This document shows positions 1 through 6,539 of a stretch of DNA of 7,638 nucleotides, piece by piece. Source of the DNA: Cyclobacteriaceae bacterium (GTDB lineage: Bacteria; Bacteroidota; Bacteroidia; Cytophagales; Cyclobacteriaceae). Location: contig JALWRJ010000130.1 in NCBI GenBank assembly GCA_026994125.1, forward strand, positions 1-7,638, written 5' to 3'. The translations under genes were made by a program, and so were the position numbers. Each line of letters begins with the position of its first letter. Position 1 is the first letter of the stretch. The notes below the pieces were generated by a model. It ran no database searches, was not told the origin of the DNA, and saw only the letters and a program-made list of their open reading frames with translations.

Positions 1-200
1 AAGGTAATAATATCGGTGTAGGTATCGTGTTGCAGGTATTCCTGGTTTATTTGATGCAAGTAAGCATCCGAACAAAAAATGTAATTTAAGGCCACCAATT
101 TATAGCCTTCCTGTTGTATAATATGGGTCACCCATTGCCGGGTAGCTTGCGGCTTTGGCAACTCAAAGGGAGTATCTTCATAGAAAAAAGTGATGGCCAT
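1..200 (-). CDS. ybeY: Endoribonuclease YbeY, N-terminal part (cut by window edge)
   Basis: Reading the minus strand from ATG at 200 gives 66 complete codons and runs off the left edge, so the C-terminal catalytic part is missing. YbeY is a zinc-dependent endoribonuclease needed for 16S rRNA 3'-end maturation and ribosome quality control in the cytoplasm. The visible part carries the family's N-terminal hallmark: residues about 46-66 read IFCSDAYLHQINQEYL, followed by a HDTYTDIIT stretch, which corresponds to the conserved 'LN..yl..d..TDVLSF' block. The zinc-binding HxxxHxxxxxH motif would lie beyond the window. The start is well constrained because an in-frame TAA lies at 213-215. The gene begins 7 nt after the stop of the ATP-binding protein gene, so it is probably translated from the same message. 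I see no strong Shine-Dalgarno, as usual in Bacteroidetes. Identification is confident from the conserved block and the neighbourhood. Confidence 0.9.
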   Translation of the reverse strand, partial: MAITFFYEDTPFELPKPQATRQWVTHIIQQEGYKLVALNYIFCSDAYLHQINQEYLQHDTYTDIIT

Positions 201-207
201 GGCGCTG

Positions 208-609
208 TTAGCTTAGGTAAAATACAAGTTCTACCTGGCGGCCTTCCTGGTTAAAATGTACTGCATCGGCCAGGTGCTTCATTAAAAATATACCTCTTCC
301 TCCCAGCTTGTCTATGTTTTCGGGGGCGGTGGGGTCGGGCAGGTTGTGGTAATCGAATCCCGAGCCTTCATCGGTAATGGCAAATGTTACCTGGTTTTGG
401 TTAAGCTCGAGCCGGATAGACACATTTTTGGAGGCATCCTGCCCATTGCCATGGTGGATAGCGTTATTTACCGATTCGGTAACCGACACCATAATGTTAC
501 CATAAATGTCATCGTTGAGCCGGAAACGCTCTTTTACGTTATCAATAAAGCTCTCTACAATACGCAGGTTTTCGGTGAGCGAAGGTATTTGAATATGCAG
601 GCTATTCAT
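208..609 (-). CDS. ATP-binding protein, RsbW/SpoIIAB-like anti-sigma factor fold (HATPase_c_2)
   Basis: This 133-aa cytoplasmic protein is a stand-alone GHKL ATPase domain of the type used by anti-sigma serine kinases such as RsbW and SpoIIAB. Three ATP-site motifs are visible in order: the N box around residues 45-55 (E45, N48, N49, then HHGNG), the G1 box at 80-84 (DEGSG), and the G2 box with glycine-rich lid at 103-110 (GGRGIFLM). No other domain is attached. The length is typical for a lone domain. It starts at ATG 607-609, 18 nt after the DUF4175 gene stop, and ends 7 nt before ybeY. Neither a sigma factor nor an anti-anti-sigma (STAS) gene is visible in the window, so the partner cannot be named. 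Kinase activity is inferred from family; it could instead be a non-kinase ATP-dependent switch. Confidence 0.85.
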   Translation of the reverse strand: MNSLHIQIPSLTENLRIVESFIDNVKERFRLNDDIYGNIMVSVTESVNNAIHHGNGQDASKNVSIRLELNQNQVTFAITDEGSGFDYHNLPDPTAPENIDKLGGRGIFLMKHLADAVHFNQEGRQVELVFYLS

Positions 610-627
610 TATATTATTGATAATCAG

Positions 628-3600
628 TTAGTTATTTGTTTTAATGCGGTTGAAGTACTCATTTACTTCTTTTTTATAATAAGGGTGCAATTTAGGTGGA
701 ATGGTTTTTATTAACTCTATTTCTTTTTGTTTTTGTTGTAAATATTCTTCAAAGGCACGGGGCACTTGTTTTTCGTATTGCACAGCGGTTTTCGATTCGC
801 GCTTAGTGTCCATTTCTTGTTCGCGCAAGGCTTTTTCGGCTTGGAGCAGCCGGGTAAGTATTTGTTCTTGCCTGCGCTGTAAATCGCGACTAAGGTTTTT
901 ATTTACTAAATCGAGCTCGGTTTGTTCCATTTGCTTTTGAAGGTTTCCCAAATTGCCCGGCTTGGTGCCTCCTTCCTTATCCAGGGGGTTATCGCCCAGT
1001 TTCTCCTCTGCTTCGCGTAAGGCTTTTCGAATCATTTCTTGTTTGGCTGCCAATTTAGCCAATTCTTCGGATAATTCTTTGCCCGATTTTCCACTTTTCT
1101 GCAATTCCCTTATTTCCTGGTTTAGCTGTTTCTGTAGTTCCGACATGCCCGGCATGGGTTGCTCTTTTTGTCCTTTACCTTTTCCCATGGCATCAGCCAT
1201 ACTTTCTTGCATTTGTTGCAGCACATTGTCTAGCATCAGGGCCAGGTTGTTCATGGAGGTCATAGATAACTGTTGGTAAGTACCGGCCTGGCCTTTTTTG
1301 CGTTCTTTAATGGCTTCAGCGCTTTTGGTTAACTGCTGCTCCATTTCGTTTAATTCGCGTGTAACAAATGATGAGATGGCCATCACCCTGCCGGCAAGTG
1401 CCAACAGGCTGTCTTTTATTATTTTGGAGTCGTCCTGTAGTTTTAATTGCTGTTCCGATAAAGTTACAAATCGGGGGTCGCTTTGGTTTACTTTTCTAAA
1501 ATCAACCATTACCTGTTCCTGGTTGTACGATAAGGTAATGAGGTTAGCTAAAATGGCTCTTAGGTTGTTTACATCTTCTTGCATTTGCTCCATTTGCATG
1601 CCAGCCTGCATGTTTTCCAATTTTTTTCCAAGCGAGCGCATTTTTTGTCCTGCATTTTTTTGGTTTTGTGAAGATTTTTTCCTATTGTTTTTGTTTAAGT
1701 TTTCTTTTGCTTCATTTATCTCTTTATCAATGGCATCTTCTTCCCCTGCTGTTTTGTCAAATGTATTTGGCCTTTTTAGTTCATTGTTAAGCTCCTTAGT
1801 TTCATCTAGTTTTTCTTGAAGTTGTTTAAATACGTCTGCAATTTTTTCTTGTTCTTTTGTTAGGTCTTCGGGGTTGTTTTGCTTGTTTCGGGTTTCTTTA
1901 GCCAGGCTGTCTTGTTTGTTGGCAAGTTCTTTCAAATCTTGCGTAAGCTTTTCGAGGTTTTGTTCTACCTGCATCCGTTTAAAAAGTTCCAGTGTGCGGG
2001 CTAGTTCTTCTGCCAGGTTAAGTTCTTTGTTTCTAATTTCGTTTAGCACTGTTTGAATGTCATCGGATTTGGCTTGCTCTTGCAACAATTTTTGCAACTC
2101 CTCATACAATTGCTTAGTTTCATCATCCAGCAAGTCATTCATAAGTTGTTGTAATTGTTCAGCTTTTTGGCGTAGTTCAGGGCTGGGGTTTTGTAATTTG
2201 TTTCGTTGCTCGTTTAGTAAGTTGTTTTGTTTTTTATGCTCTTCTATTTGTTGGTTTAGTTTTTCCTTTTCGGTAAGCAACTCTTTAATGTTTTGCTTAT
2301 CTTGCCAATTCAACTCCTTCTCACTTTTAAGCTCTCGCAGGGTTTCATCAATCTTTTGCTTTAACGAGCTTGCTTTTGTGTGGGTTTTGTTAAGTGTGGC
2401 CTTTTCGGTATTGTGTGCATCCGCTATTTTTTTGTCAATTTCTTTTTTAGCTGGCTTACGAAAATACATTCGTTGAGATTTATTGTATTTATTTCCGTTA
2501 ACACCGTCATTATCAGCTACTTGTAAGTAAAAACTTAGCTCGCTCCCTGGGGAAAGCTGTAGGGTGTCTAGGGGCCAAACAAAGTACACTTGCTGGGTTT
2601 GGCTATTTTTGGCCATGGGCAGTTTAATGGTTTTCATGGGTTGGCCATCTTTTTGATAGTACAACCACATACCGGTAAGTCCATAGTCATCCGAAATTTC
2701 ACCACCTACAGTAATGGTGCTATACAAAAGCGTATCTGTAAAACTTTTAACTTGTATGGTTGGGTATTGATCTTTGATGGCAGTAATGCTATATTCTATC
2801 TTACCTTTTTGTTGAGCTAAAGGAGCCTCTAATTGAAAACCATAAAACCCTGATGTAGCAATGGCTTTAGTAATTTTAAAAGTATTGGGTTGGAGGGGTT
2901 GCAGGGTTATGGTGTCTTTATTTAAGTAAAAACGCAATTGCTCGGTATATTGGGTTTGTAAGTTCCAGGTTACGGTAGTTCCTTCGGGTACAACAAGCTC
3001 GCCTGCGGGTTTTACTATTTCGGGTTTTTTACCTACATAGGCGGGGTATTTAAGTTGGGCTTGCAACTCATTCATAGCGGGCCGGTTGATTACCTCCAGG
3101 GTATAACTTTGGGATTTATACCCGGCTGCTTCCAGGTAAAAAGTTTTATTAGTTACTATTTGAGGAAAACTAAATTCAAAATTATTTATTCCGGCTTTTA
3201 CCAATTCTATACGGTTGGTTCCTTCTACCAGCCAAACTTTATCGGGTAGCGCTTCGCCCGATAAAGTTACCTTAAATTGATACTGTTCGTTTTTATAGGT
3301 ATGTAAAGGCGATTGTACAGTAAATTGAAAAGGGGCTTTGGGTACAAAACTTTTTCTAAAATGGATTACCCGTTGTGTACTGGATATAAATGCCTTGGGA
3401 GCGATGCCTGCAAACATTAGTAAAATTATAACTACAGGAATTAAGTATTTAACCGGCTTTTTAGATTCGTTTGCATCGATGGCTTCAGGAAACGAAATAC
3501 TTTGCATACTTTGGCTGCGCTGATGAAGGCTGGCCATAGCCAGGGAATTTTCATGATAATCTTTTTCGGTTAATTCCAGGTAATTTAATAGTTTATCACG

Positions 3601-3930
3601 TACTGACGGAAAATAACTACCAATTTTTTTAGCTGCCTCTTTATCATTTATAAGCAATTTGCCGGTTATAAGCTGAAAAGCAGGAAGGCCTGTTAAAAAC
3701 ACAAAACTACCTGTAGAAACCAGGGTAAATAGGATAAAAAAGAATGTTCGAAAGCCAACACTTAAATTTGCAGCCCACTCGGATAACATAAACACCAAAA
3801 ACATACCCACCGTAAGTGATAACCAAAGTAAGAACCCTTTTAATAAGCGCACTTTTACAGCCTTTACCTTGTATAAGTATAGTTGTGTTTTTATGAGATT
3901 AGAGGCAGTATGGGTGTTAGAAGGTTTCAC
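628..3930 (-). CDS. DUF4175 family large membrane-anchored coiled-coil protein
   Basis: This 1100-aa protein has unknown function. Residues about 30-51 and 61-83 are hydrophobic and probably form a transmembrane hairpin. A third segment lies at about 161-183. Residues about 200-480 are mostly beta-type sequence and likely fold into immunoglobulin-like or other beta domains on the far side of the membrane. From about 490 onward the chain is very rich in Gln, Glu, Lys and Leu and should be long coiled coil. Patches rich in Met and Gln occur near 770-790 and 905-930. The last 50 residues end in a conserved-looking tail (PPKLHPYYKKEVNEYF). Size and layout match the DUF4175 proteins found beside ybeY in Bacteroidetes. 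The start codon is GTG at 3928-3930. An in-frame TAA lies 12 nt upstream and the next Met is at residue 43 inside the first membrane segment, so GTG is the only sensible start. The gene follows xth after 35 nt. A structural or cell-envelope role is only inference. Confidence 0.85.
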   Translation of the reverse strand: MKPSNTHTASNLIKTQLYLYKVKAVKVRLLKGFLLWLSLTVGMFLVFMLSEWAANLSVGFRTFFFILFTLVSTGSFVFLTGLPAFQLITGKLLINDKEAAKKIGSYFPSVRDKLLNYLELTEKDYHENSLAMASLHQRSQSMQSISFPEAIDANESKKPVKYLIPVVIILLMFAGIAPKAFISSTQRVIHFRKSFVPKAPFQFTVQSPLHTYKNEQYQFKVTLSGEALPDKVWLVEGTNRIELVKAGINNFEFSFPQIVTNKTFYLEAAGYKSQSYTLEVINRPAMNELQAQLKYPAYVGKKPEIVKPAGELVVPEGTTVTWNLQTQYTEQLRFYLNKDTITLQPLQPNTFKITKAIATSGFYGFQLEAPLAQQKGKIEYSITAIKDQYPTIQVKSFTDTLLYSTITVGGEISDDYGLTGMWLYYQKDGQPMKTIKLPMAKNSQTQQVYFVWPLDTLQLSPGSELSFYLQVADNDGVNGNKYNKSQRMYFRKPAKKEIDKKIADAHNTEKATLNKTHTKASSLKQKIDETLRELKSEKELNWQDKQNIKELLTEKEKLNQQIEEHKKQNNLLNEQRNKLQNPSPELRQKAEQLQQLMNDLLDDETKQLYEELQKLLQEQAKSDDIQTVLNEIRNKELNLAEELARTLELFKRMQVEQNLEKLTQDLKELANKQDSLAKETRNKQNNPEDLTKEQEKIADVFKQLQEKLDETKELNNELKRPNTFDKTAGEEDAIDKEINEAKENLNKNNRKKSSQNQKNAGQKMRSLGKKLENMQAGMQMEQMQEDVNNLRAILANLITLSYNQEQVMVDFRKVNQSDPRFVTLSEQQLKLQDDSKIIKDSLLALAGRVMAISSFVTRELNEMEQQLTKSAEAIKERKKGQAGTYQQLSMTSMNNLALMLDNVLQQMQESMADAMGKGKGQKEQPMPGMSELQKQLNQEIRELQKSGKSGKELSEELAKLAAKQEMIRKALREAEEKLGDNPLDKEGGTKPGNLGNLQKQMEQTELDLVNKNLSRDLQRRQEQILTRLLQAEKALREQEMDTKRESKTAVQYEKQVPRAFEEYLQQKQKEIELIKTIPPKLHPYYKKEVNEYFNRIKTNN

Positions 3931-3965
3931 GTGTAAATCTTAAACGAAATATGTAGTGTGCCGGT

Positions 3966-4730
3966 TTATATTTCTATGTTTAAATAGGTGGGGCAATGAT
4001 CCGAATGGTAGGCATCGTTACACACATTAGCATCTTTTATATATTGGGCTAAAGGGTTGGCTACCATTTGGTAATCGATGCGCCATCCTTTGTTATTTTT
4101 TCGTGCATTAAAACGATACGTCCACCAGCTATACTTATCCGGCTCTGGATGAATAACCCTAAAACTATCCGTAAAGCCCGAGTTTAAAAAGCCGGTTACC
4201 CAGGCACGCTCTTCGGGTAAAAAGCCTGAGTTTTTTTCGTTACCCTTGGGGTTATGAATATCAATTTCTTTATGTGCAATATTGTAATCACCAACAATTA
4301 TTAAATTAGGAATTGATTGTTTTAATTTATTAATATAAGATTGAAAGAAGCTTAACCACTCCATTTTAAAGGCCTGACGTTCGTCTCCACTCGTACCGGA
4401 GGGCATGTAAGTGCAAATAATGGAAGCTCGTTCGAAATCGGCCCGGATTACACGGCCTTCCTGGTCGTATTTTCGTTCTCCACAGCCAAATTCGACATGT
4501 TTTGGCGTAATTTTAGAAAAAATAGCTACGCCACTGTAACCGGGCTTCTCAGCCGACATCCAGTAGTGTTGGTAACCCATTTGCTCCAATTCGGCCATAT
4601 TTACCTGTTCCTGGCGGGCTTTTAGTTCCTGGATGCAAACCACATCCGGGTTCTCTTGTTTTATCCAATCGAACAATCCTTTTTTAATGGCGGCTCTAAT
4701 TCCGTTTACGTTATAGGATATAATTTTCAT
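3966..4730 (-). CDS. xth: Exodeoxyribonuclease III (AP endonuclease, ExoA/Xth family)
   Basis: This 254-aa protein of the exonuclease-endonuclease-phosphatase fold cuts the DNA backbone 5' of abasic sites and removes 3' blocking groups during base excision repair. All active-site elements are visible: N7 in the opening SYNVNGIR, metal-ligand E35 in the IQELK motif, Y108 in the CTYMPSG stretch, D148 and N150 in GDYNIAH, D219 in WRIDY, and the D244-H245 pair in SDHCPTY. The WWTYRFNARKNNKGWRIDY segment (202-220) is typical of ExoIII rather than other members of the fold. Length is normal and the protein appears intact. It starts at ATG 4728-4730, 3 nt after the stop of the 119-aa gene, which implies translational coupling. 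Its presence in a housekeeping gene series fits constitutive repair. Confidence 0.96.
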   Translation of the reverse strand: MKIISYNVNGIRAAIKKGLFDWIKQENPDVVCIQELKARQEQVNMAELEQMGYQHYWMSAEKPGYSGVAIFSKITPKHVEFGCGERKYDQEGRVIRADFERASIICTYMPSGTSGDERQAFKMEWLSFFQSYINKLKQSIPNLIIVGDYNIAHKEIDIHNPKGNEKNSGFLPEERAWVTGFLNSGFTDSFRVIHPEPDKYSWWTYRFNARKNNKGWRIDYQMVANPLAQYIKDANVCNDAYHSDHCPTYLNIEI

Positions 4731-4733
4731 AGG

Positions 4734-5093
4734 CTAAAATTCCAGTTGTACTTCTTGTTCAAAATATTCCAGGATATGCATCTTTAATAATTGTTCTTGT
4801 TCCATTAAATCGAAAGACGGCAAAGGTTTGGTGTTTTTCCAATGGGGCCAACCTGCTTCGTCTAAACCTTCCAATCTGTAAAAGCCCGATGAGCTTAGAA
4901 CTTTACAAATGGCGATATGCATTAAATCTTGTTTTTCTTCTTTGCTAAATTCCTGCCAACCCTTACCCAATTCCTGCACGCCTATTAAAAGTAATATACT
5001 GTTCAGGTCGCGTGGTTTTTTGCCAATTACCTCTTTTAGTTTTATGCGTAGGCGTTGCCAGTTGCGTTCTAATTCCAGGTCTTTTTTAATCAT
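4734..5093 (-). CDS. Conserved-looking hypothetical protein upstream of xth
   Basis: I do not recognise a named family for this 119-aa protein. It has no signal peptide or membrane segment. The N-terminal third is basic and helical (residues 1-28, many Lys, Arg and Glu). The middle contains a helix-rich stretch around QELGKGWQEFSKEEKQDLMHIAICKVL. A glycine- and aromatic-rich segment follows (FYRLEGLDEAGWPHWKNTKPLP, about residues 71-92). The C-terminus is acidic and helical. A single Cys argues against zinc binding. It overlaps the upstream decarboxylase-like gene by 8 nt (stop at 5086-5088 lies inside its first codons) and ends 3 nt before xth. This is strong evidence that it is a translated gene and part of the operon. 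A role connected with DNA repair is only guilt by association. Confidence 0.8.
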   Translation of the reverse strand: MIKKDLELERNWQRLRIKLKEVIGKKPRDLNSILLLIGVQELGKGWQEFSKEEKQDLMHIAICKVLSSSGFYRLEGLDEAGWPHWKNTKPLPSFDLMEQEQLLKMHILEYFEQEVQLEF

Positions 5094-5433
5094 TACGTTG
5101 TGTTAGTAGTTGCCAATACTCCACGGCTCTGCGCAAGTGAGGGATAACAATGGTACCGCCAACAATGTTGGCCACCGAAAAAGCCTCGAACAGCTCTGCT
5201 TTGGTAGTGCCTTGTTCAAAACATTTTTCTAAATGGTATTTTATGCAATCATCGCACCGCAGTACCATGCTGGCTACCAAACCCAACAGTTCTTTGGTTT
5301 GGCTGGGCAGGGCTCCTGCTTTATATGTATTGGTGTCTAAATTAAACAATCTTTTAATGACCAGGTTGTTTTCGGCCATAATAGCGTTGTTCATTTTTTC
5401 TCGATAGGCATTAAACTCTTCTACGGCATCCAT
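5086..5433 (-). CDS. Carboxymuconolactone decarboxylase family (AhpD-like) protein
   Basis: This 115-aa helical protein belongs to the CMD/AhpD fold. The family signature is visible at residues 60-67: C60-x-x-C63-x-x-x-H67 in LRCDDCIKYH, the redox-active pair and proton-relay His of AhpD-like proteins. It is followed by a glycine-rich VGGTIVIPHLRRA segment (91-103). Members act as peroxidase or disulfide reductases or as decarboxylases; the CxxC points to the redox type, but the substrate is unknown. The open frame extends upstream to 5541. I chose ATG 5431-5433 because the residues before it look non-coding (low-complexity hydrophobic), because a longer form would overlap comF, and because a promoter-like box at 5470-5477 predicts a transcript starting near 5463. 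Met at 5457 is a second, less likely start. It is the first gene of the minus-strand series. Confidence 0.88.
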   Translation of the reverse strand: MDAVEEFNAYREKMNNAIMAENNLVIKRLFNLDTNTYKAGALPSQTKELLGLVASMVLRCDDCIKYHLEKCFEQGTTKAELFEAFSVANIVGGTIVIPHLRRAVEYWQLLTQRND

Positions 5434-5469
5434 TTTTGTATATAGTAAAGTACACATTTGGCAAGAGAA

Positions 5470-5477
5470 CAAATATA
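5470..5477 (-). promoter_or_regulatory. Candidate Bacteroidetes -7 promoter box for the minus-strand operon
   Basis: The minus strand reads TATATTTG, a full match to the Bacteroidetes -7 consensus TAnnTTTG. It lies 36 nt upstream of the chosen ATG at 5433 in an AT-rich divergent gap (5434-5523). Transcription would start near 5463, leaving a leader of about 30 nt. I see no good -33 TTTG at the usual distance; only a T-run lies there. The match and its position make it a good but unproven candidate for driving the six downstream genes. Confidence 0.55.
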
Positions 5478-5523
5478 GGGGTATGTAATTTTTATAGTTT
5501 AAAAAAAAGAGATAACTTGTAGG

Positions 5524-6201
5524 ATGGCCTCTGTGATGCAAGATATGTTACGCCTGGTTTTTCCTCATACCTGCCCCGGGTGTGGGCGAACCCTGCTCAA
5601 AGCAGAGCATAATTTGTGCCTGCATTGCCAGGTACATTTGCCTAAGCGCTTAACCTTTAACAGCCAGGAGCTGGCGCAACGGTTTTATGGCCGGCTACCC
5701 TTATCCGAAATTTATGCTTACCTGCTCTTTAAACGTAATGGAATAACTCAACACCTGTTGCATGCCATAAAATACCACGGCAACCAGGAGCTGGCGCAGG
5801 AGTTGGGCAATAAGTTTGGCCTGGATTGTAATAAACTAACGTTGTTTACTACGGTGGATACCGTTGTACCAGTGCCGTTGCATAAAAGCAAACTTAGGTT
5901 GCGTGGCTTTAACCAAAGTGAGTTGATAGCCAAAGGGTTAGCTAACCAGTTGGGCTGTACTTTGGATAACCATACCGTGCATAGGGTAAAGAAAACACCT
6001 ACCCAAACCCGCAAAAACAGAATGGAAAGGTGGCAAAATGTGGCACAAATTTTTGAAGCGACTACCAACCAATTGGCCGGCAAACACGTATTGCTGGTGG
6101 ACGATGTAATCACTACCGGGGCTACCCTCGAAAGCTGTGGCCAGGCGTTGTTACAAACAGGCGTTTCAAAATTAAGTATAGCCTGCCTGGCGATTGCCTA
6201 G
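5524..6201 (+). CDS. comF: ComF family phosphoribosyltransferase-fold protein
   Basis: This 225-aa cytoplasmic protein starts with a four-cysteine zinc finger (C17-x2-C20 and C32-x2-C35) after a short FPHT lead. It continues into a type I phosphoribosyltransferase domain. The conserved family block VPVPLHKSKLRLRGFNQSEL spans about 115-134, KTPTQTRKNRMERWQNV spans 157-173, and the PRPP-binding loop VLLVDDVITTGAT spans 189-201 with the paired Asp residues. The chain ends in the usual hydrophobic strand. Length matches the family. ComF/GntX proteins are linked to DNA uptake in competent bacteria, but in Bacteroidetes the function is not established. The gene diverges from the AhpD-like gene across a short AT-rich gap. 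Met codons at 5536 and 5545 are possible alternative starts. A weak TAATTTTT (5486-5493) is the only plus-strand promoter-like match. No clear terminator follows. Confidence 0.93.
   Translation: MASVMQDMLRLVFPHTCPGCGRTLLKAEHNLCLHCQVHLPKRLTFNSQELAQRFYGRLPLSEIYAYLLFKRNGITQHLLHAIKYHGNQELAQELGNKFGLDCNKLTLFTTVDTVVPVPLHKSKLRLRGFNQSELIAKGLANQLGCTLDNHTVHRVKKTPTQTRKNRMERWQNVAQIFEATTNQLAGKHVLLVDDVITTGATLESCGQALLQTGVSKLSIACLAIA
5664..5798 (+). repeat. 15-nt exact in-frame repeat inside comF (5664-5678 and 5784-5798)
   Basis: The sequence CCAGGAGCTGGCGCA occurs twice, exactly 120 nt (40 codons) apart and in the same frame. Both copies encode QELAQ, at residues 48-52 and 88-92. The flanking codons differ. 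The repeat may reflect helix-sequence convergence plus codon preference rather than a duplication, because the 40 residues between do not repeat. Confidence 0.6.
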
Positions 6202-6203
6202 CA

Positions 6204-6211
6204 TAAATTTG
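6204..6211 (+). promoter_or_regulatory. Candidate -7 promoter box for the restriction-modification module
   Basis: TAAATTTG matches the Bacteroidetes -7 consensus TAnnTTTG perfectly. It sits 2 nt after the comF stop and 43 nt before the ATG of the 82-aa gene. Transcription would begin near 6218. No convincing -33 TTTG is present at the right distance. It is supported by position and the exact match only. Confidence 0.45.
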
Positions 6212-6222
6212 TTGGGCTTATT

Positions 6223-6233
6223 CACAAGTTGTG
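6223..6233. promoter_or_regulatory. Small palindrome in the leader of the 82-aa gene, possible operator
   Basis: CACAAGTTGTG is a perfect 5-bp inverted repeat around a single central base. It is located just after the predicted transcription start and 21 nt before the start codon at 6255. A one-base loop makes an RNA hairpin unlikely, so a protein-binding DNA site is the more natural reading. Short palindromes of this size also arise by chance, and no regulator with a visible helix-turn-helix is in the window. Confidence 0.25.
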
Positions 6234-6254
6234 GTTAATGTAAAAAAATAAAAT

Positions 6255-6503
6255 ATGGAATGTACTAAAGAACATAGATATAATGATGCCTTTAACAATT
6301 TAGCACGCGATCAAGGTGGAAGACATAAATGTGTTGGATATGCTTACGACCTAGGTTATCAAGTTGGGCTTAATCAGAGAGAAAGATTACATATTGATTT
6401 AGATAACTTACCAAATAGTCAAGCAGGACTTGTAAGGCACAAAAGTCCATACGCAGCTTATGCACAAGGCTATCTTGACGGAGTGCATGAATCTTATAAT
6501 TAA
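6255..6503 (+). CDS. Uncharacterised 82-aa protein with internal repeat, upstream of adenine methylase
   Basis: I cannot assign a family. The protein is soluble, without signal peptide or membrane segment. Two segments align with an offset of 38 residues: 23-39 (RHKCVGYAYDLGYQVGL) and 61-77 (RHKSPYAAYAQGYLDGV). They share the pattern RHK-x4-AY-x2-GY-x2-G-[L/V], with 8 identities in 17. A QGG or QAG precedes each. Cys3, Cys26 and several His (7, 24, 46, 62, 78) could bind metal, but no standard zinc motif is present. It starts at ATG 6255-6257, 43 nt after a consensus -7 box, and ends 36 nt before the methylase, same strand. Its coding quality (repeat structure conserved at the protein level) supports a real gene. 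It could be an accessory or control protein of the restriction-modification module, but no helix-turn-helix of a C-protein is visible. Confidence 0.75.
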   Translation: MECTKEHRYNDAFNNLARDQGGRHKCVGYAYDLGYQVGLNQRERLHIDLDNLPNSQAGLVRHKSPYAAYAQGYLDGVHESYN

Positions 6504-6539
6504 TTCTTATCTTGCAAACGATTTAATACCACCTAAAAA

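Noticed and set aside
701..2476. Several plus-strand open frames of 60-173 codons opposite the DUF4175 gene
   Set aside because: They are rich in Ser, Cys, Phe and Leu, as expected of the antisense of Gln/Glu/Lys-rich coiled-coil codons. They have no recognisable motifs and lie entirely within a well-supported gene.
5486..5493. TAATTTTT as a plus-strand promoter for comF
   Set aside because: It misses the final G of TAnnTTTG, and the only upstream TTTG (5457-5460) is too far away. Such AT-rich matches are expected by chance in this gap.
5434..5541. N-terminal extension of the AhpD-like protein to a start at 5541
   Set aside because: The extra 36 residues look untypical, the extension overlaps comF and the promoter-like box at 5470-5477, and the ATG at 5433 gives the usual family length.
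5748..6113. Minus-strand open frame of 121 codons inside comF
   Set aside because: It is antisense to a confidently identified phosphoribosyltransferase domain and shows no domain of its own.
6186..6204. Possible terminator hairpin at the comF end (GGC-GATT-GCC)
   Set aside because: The stem is only 3 bp, no T-run follows, and most of it is coding sequence.
6211..6372. 10-nt repeat GTTGGGCTTA at 6211-6220 and 6363-6372
   Set aside because: It is only ten bases, one copy is inside coding sequence, and the flanks do not match. It is consistent with chance and not a good attachment site.
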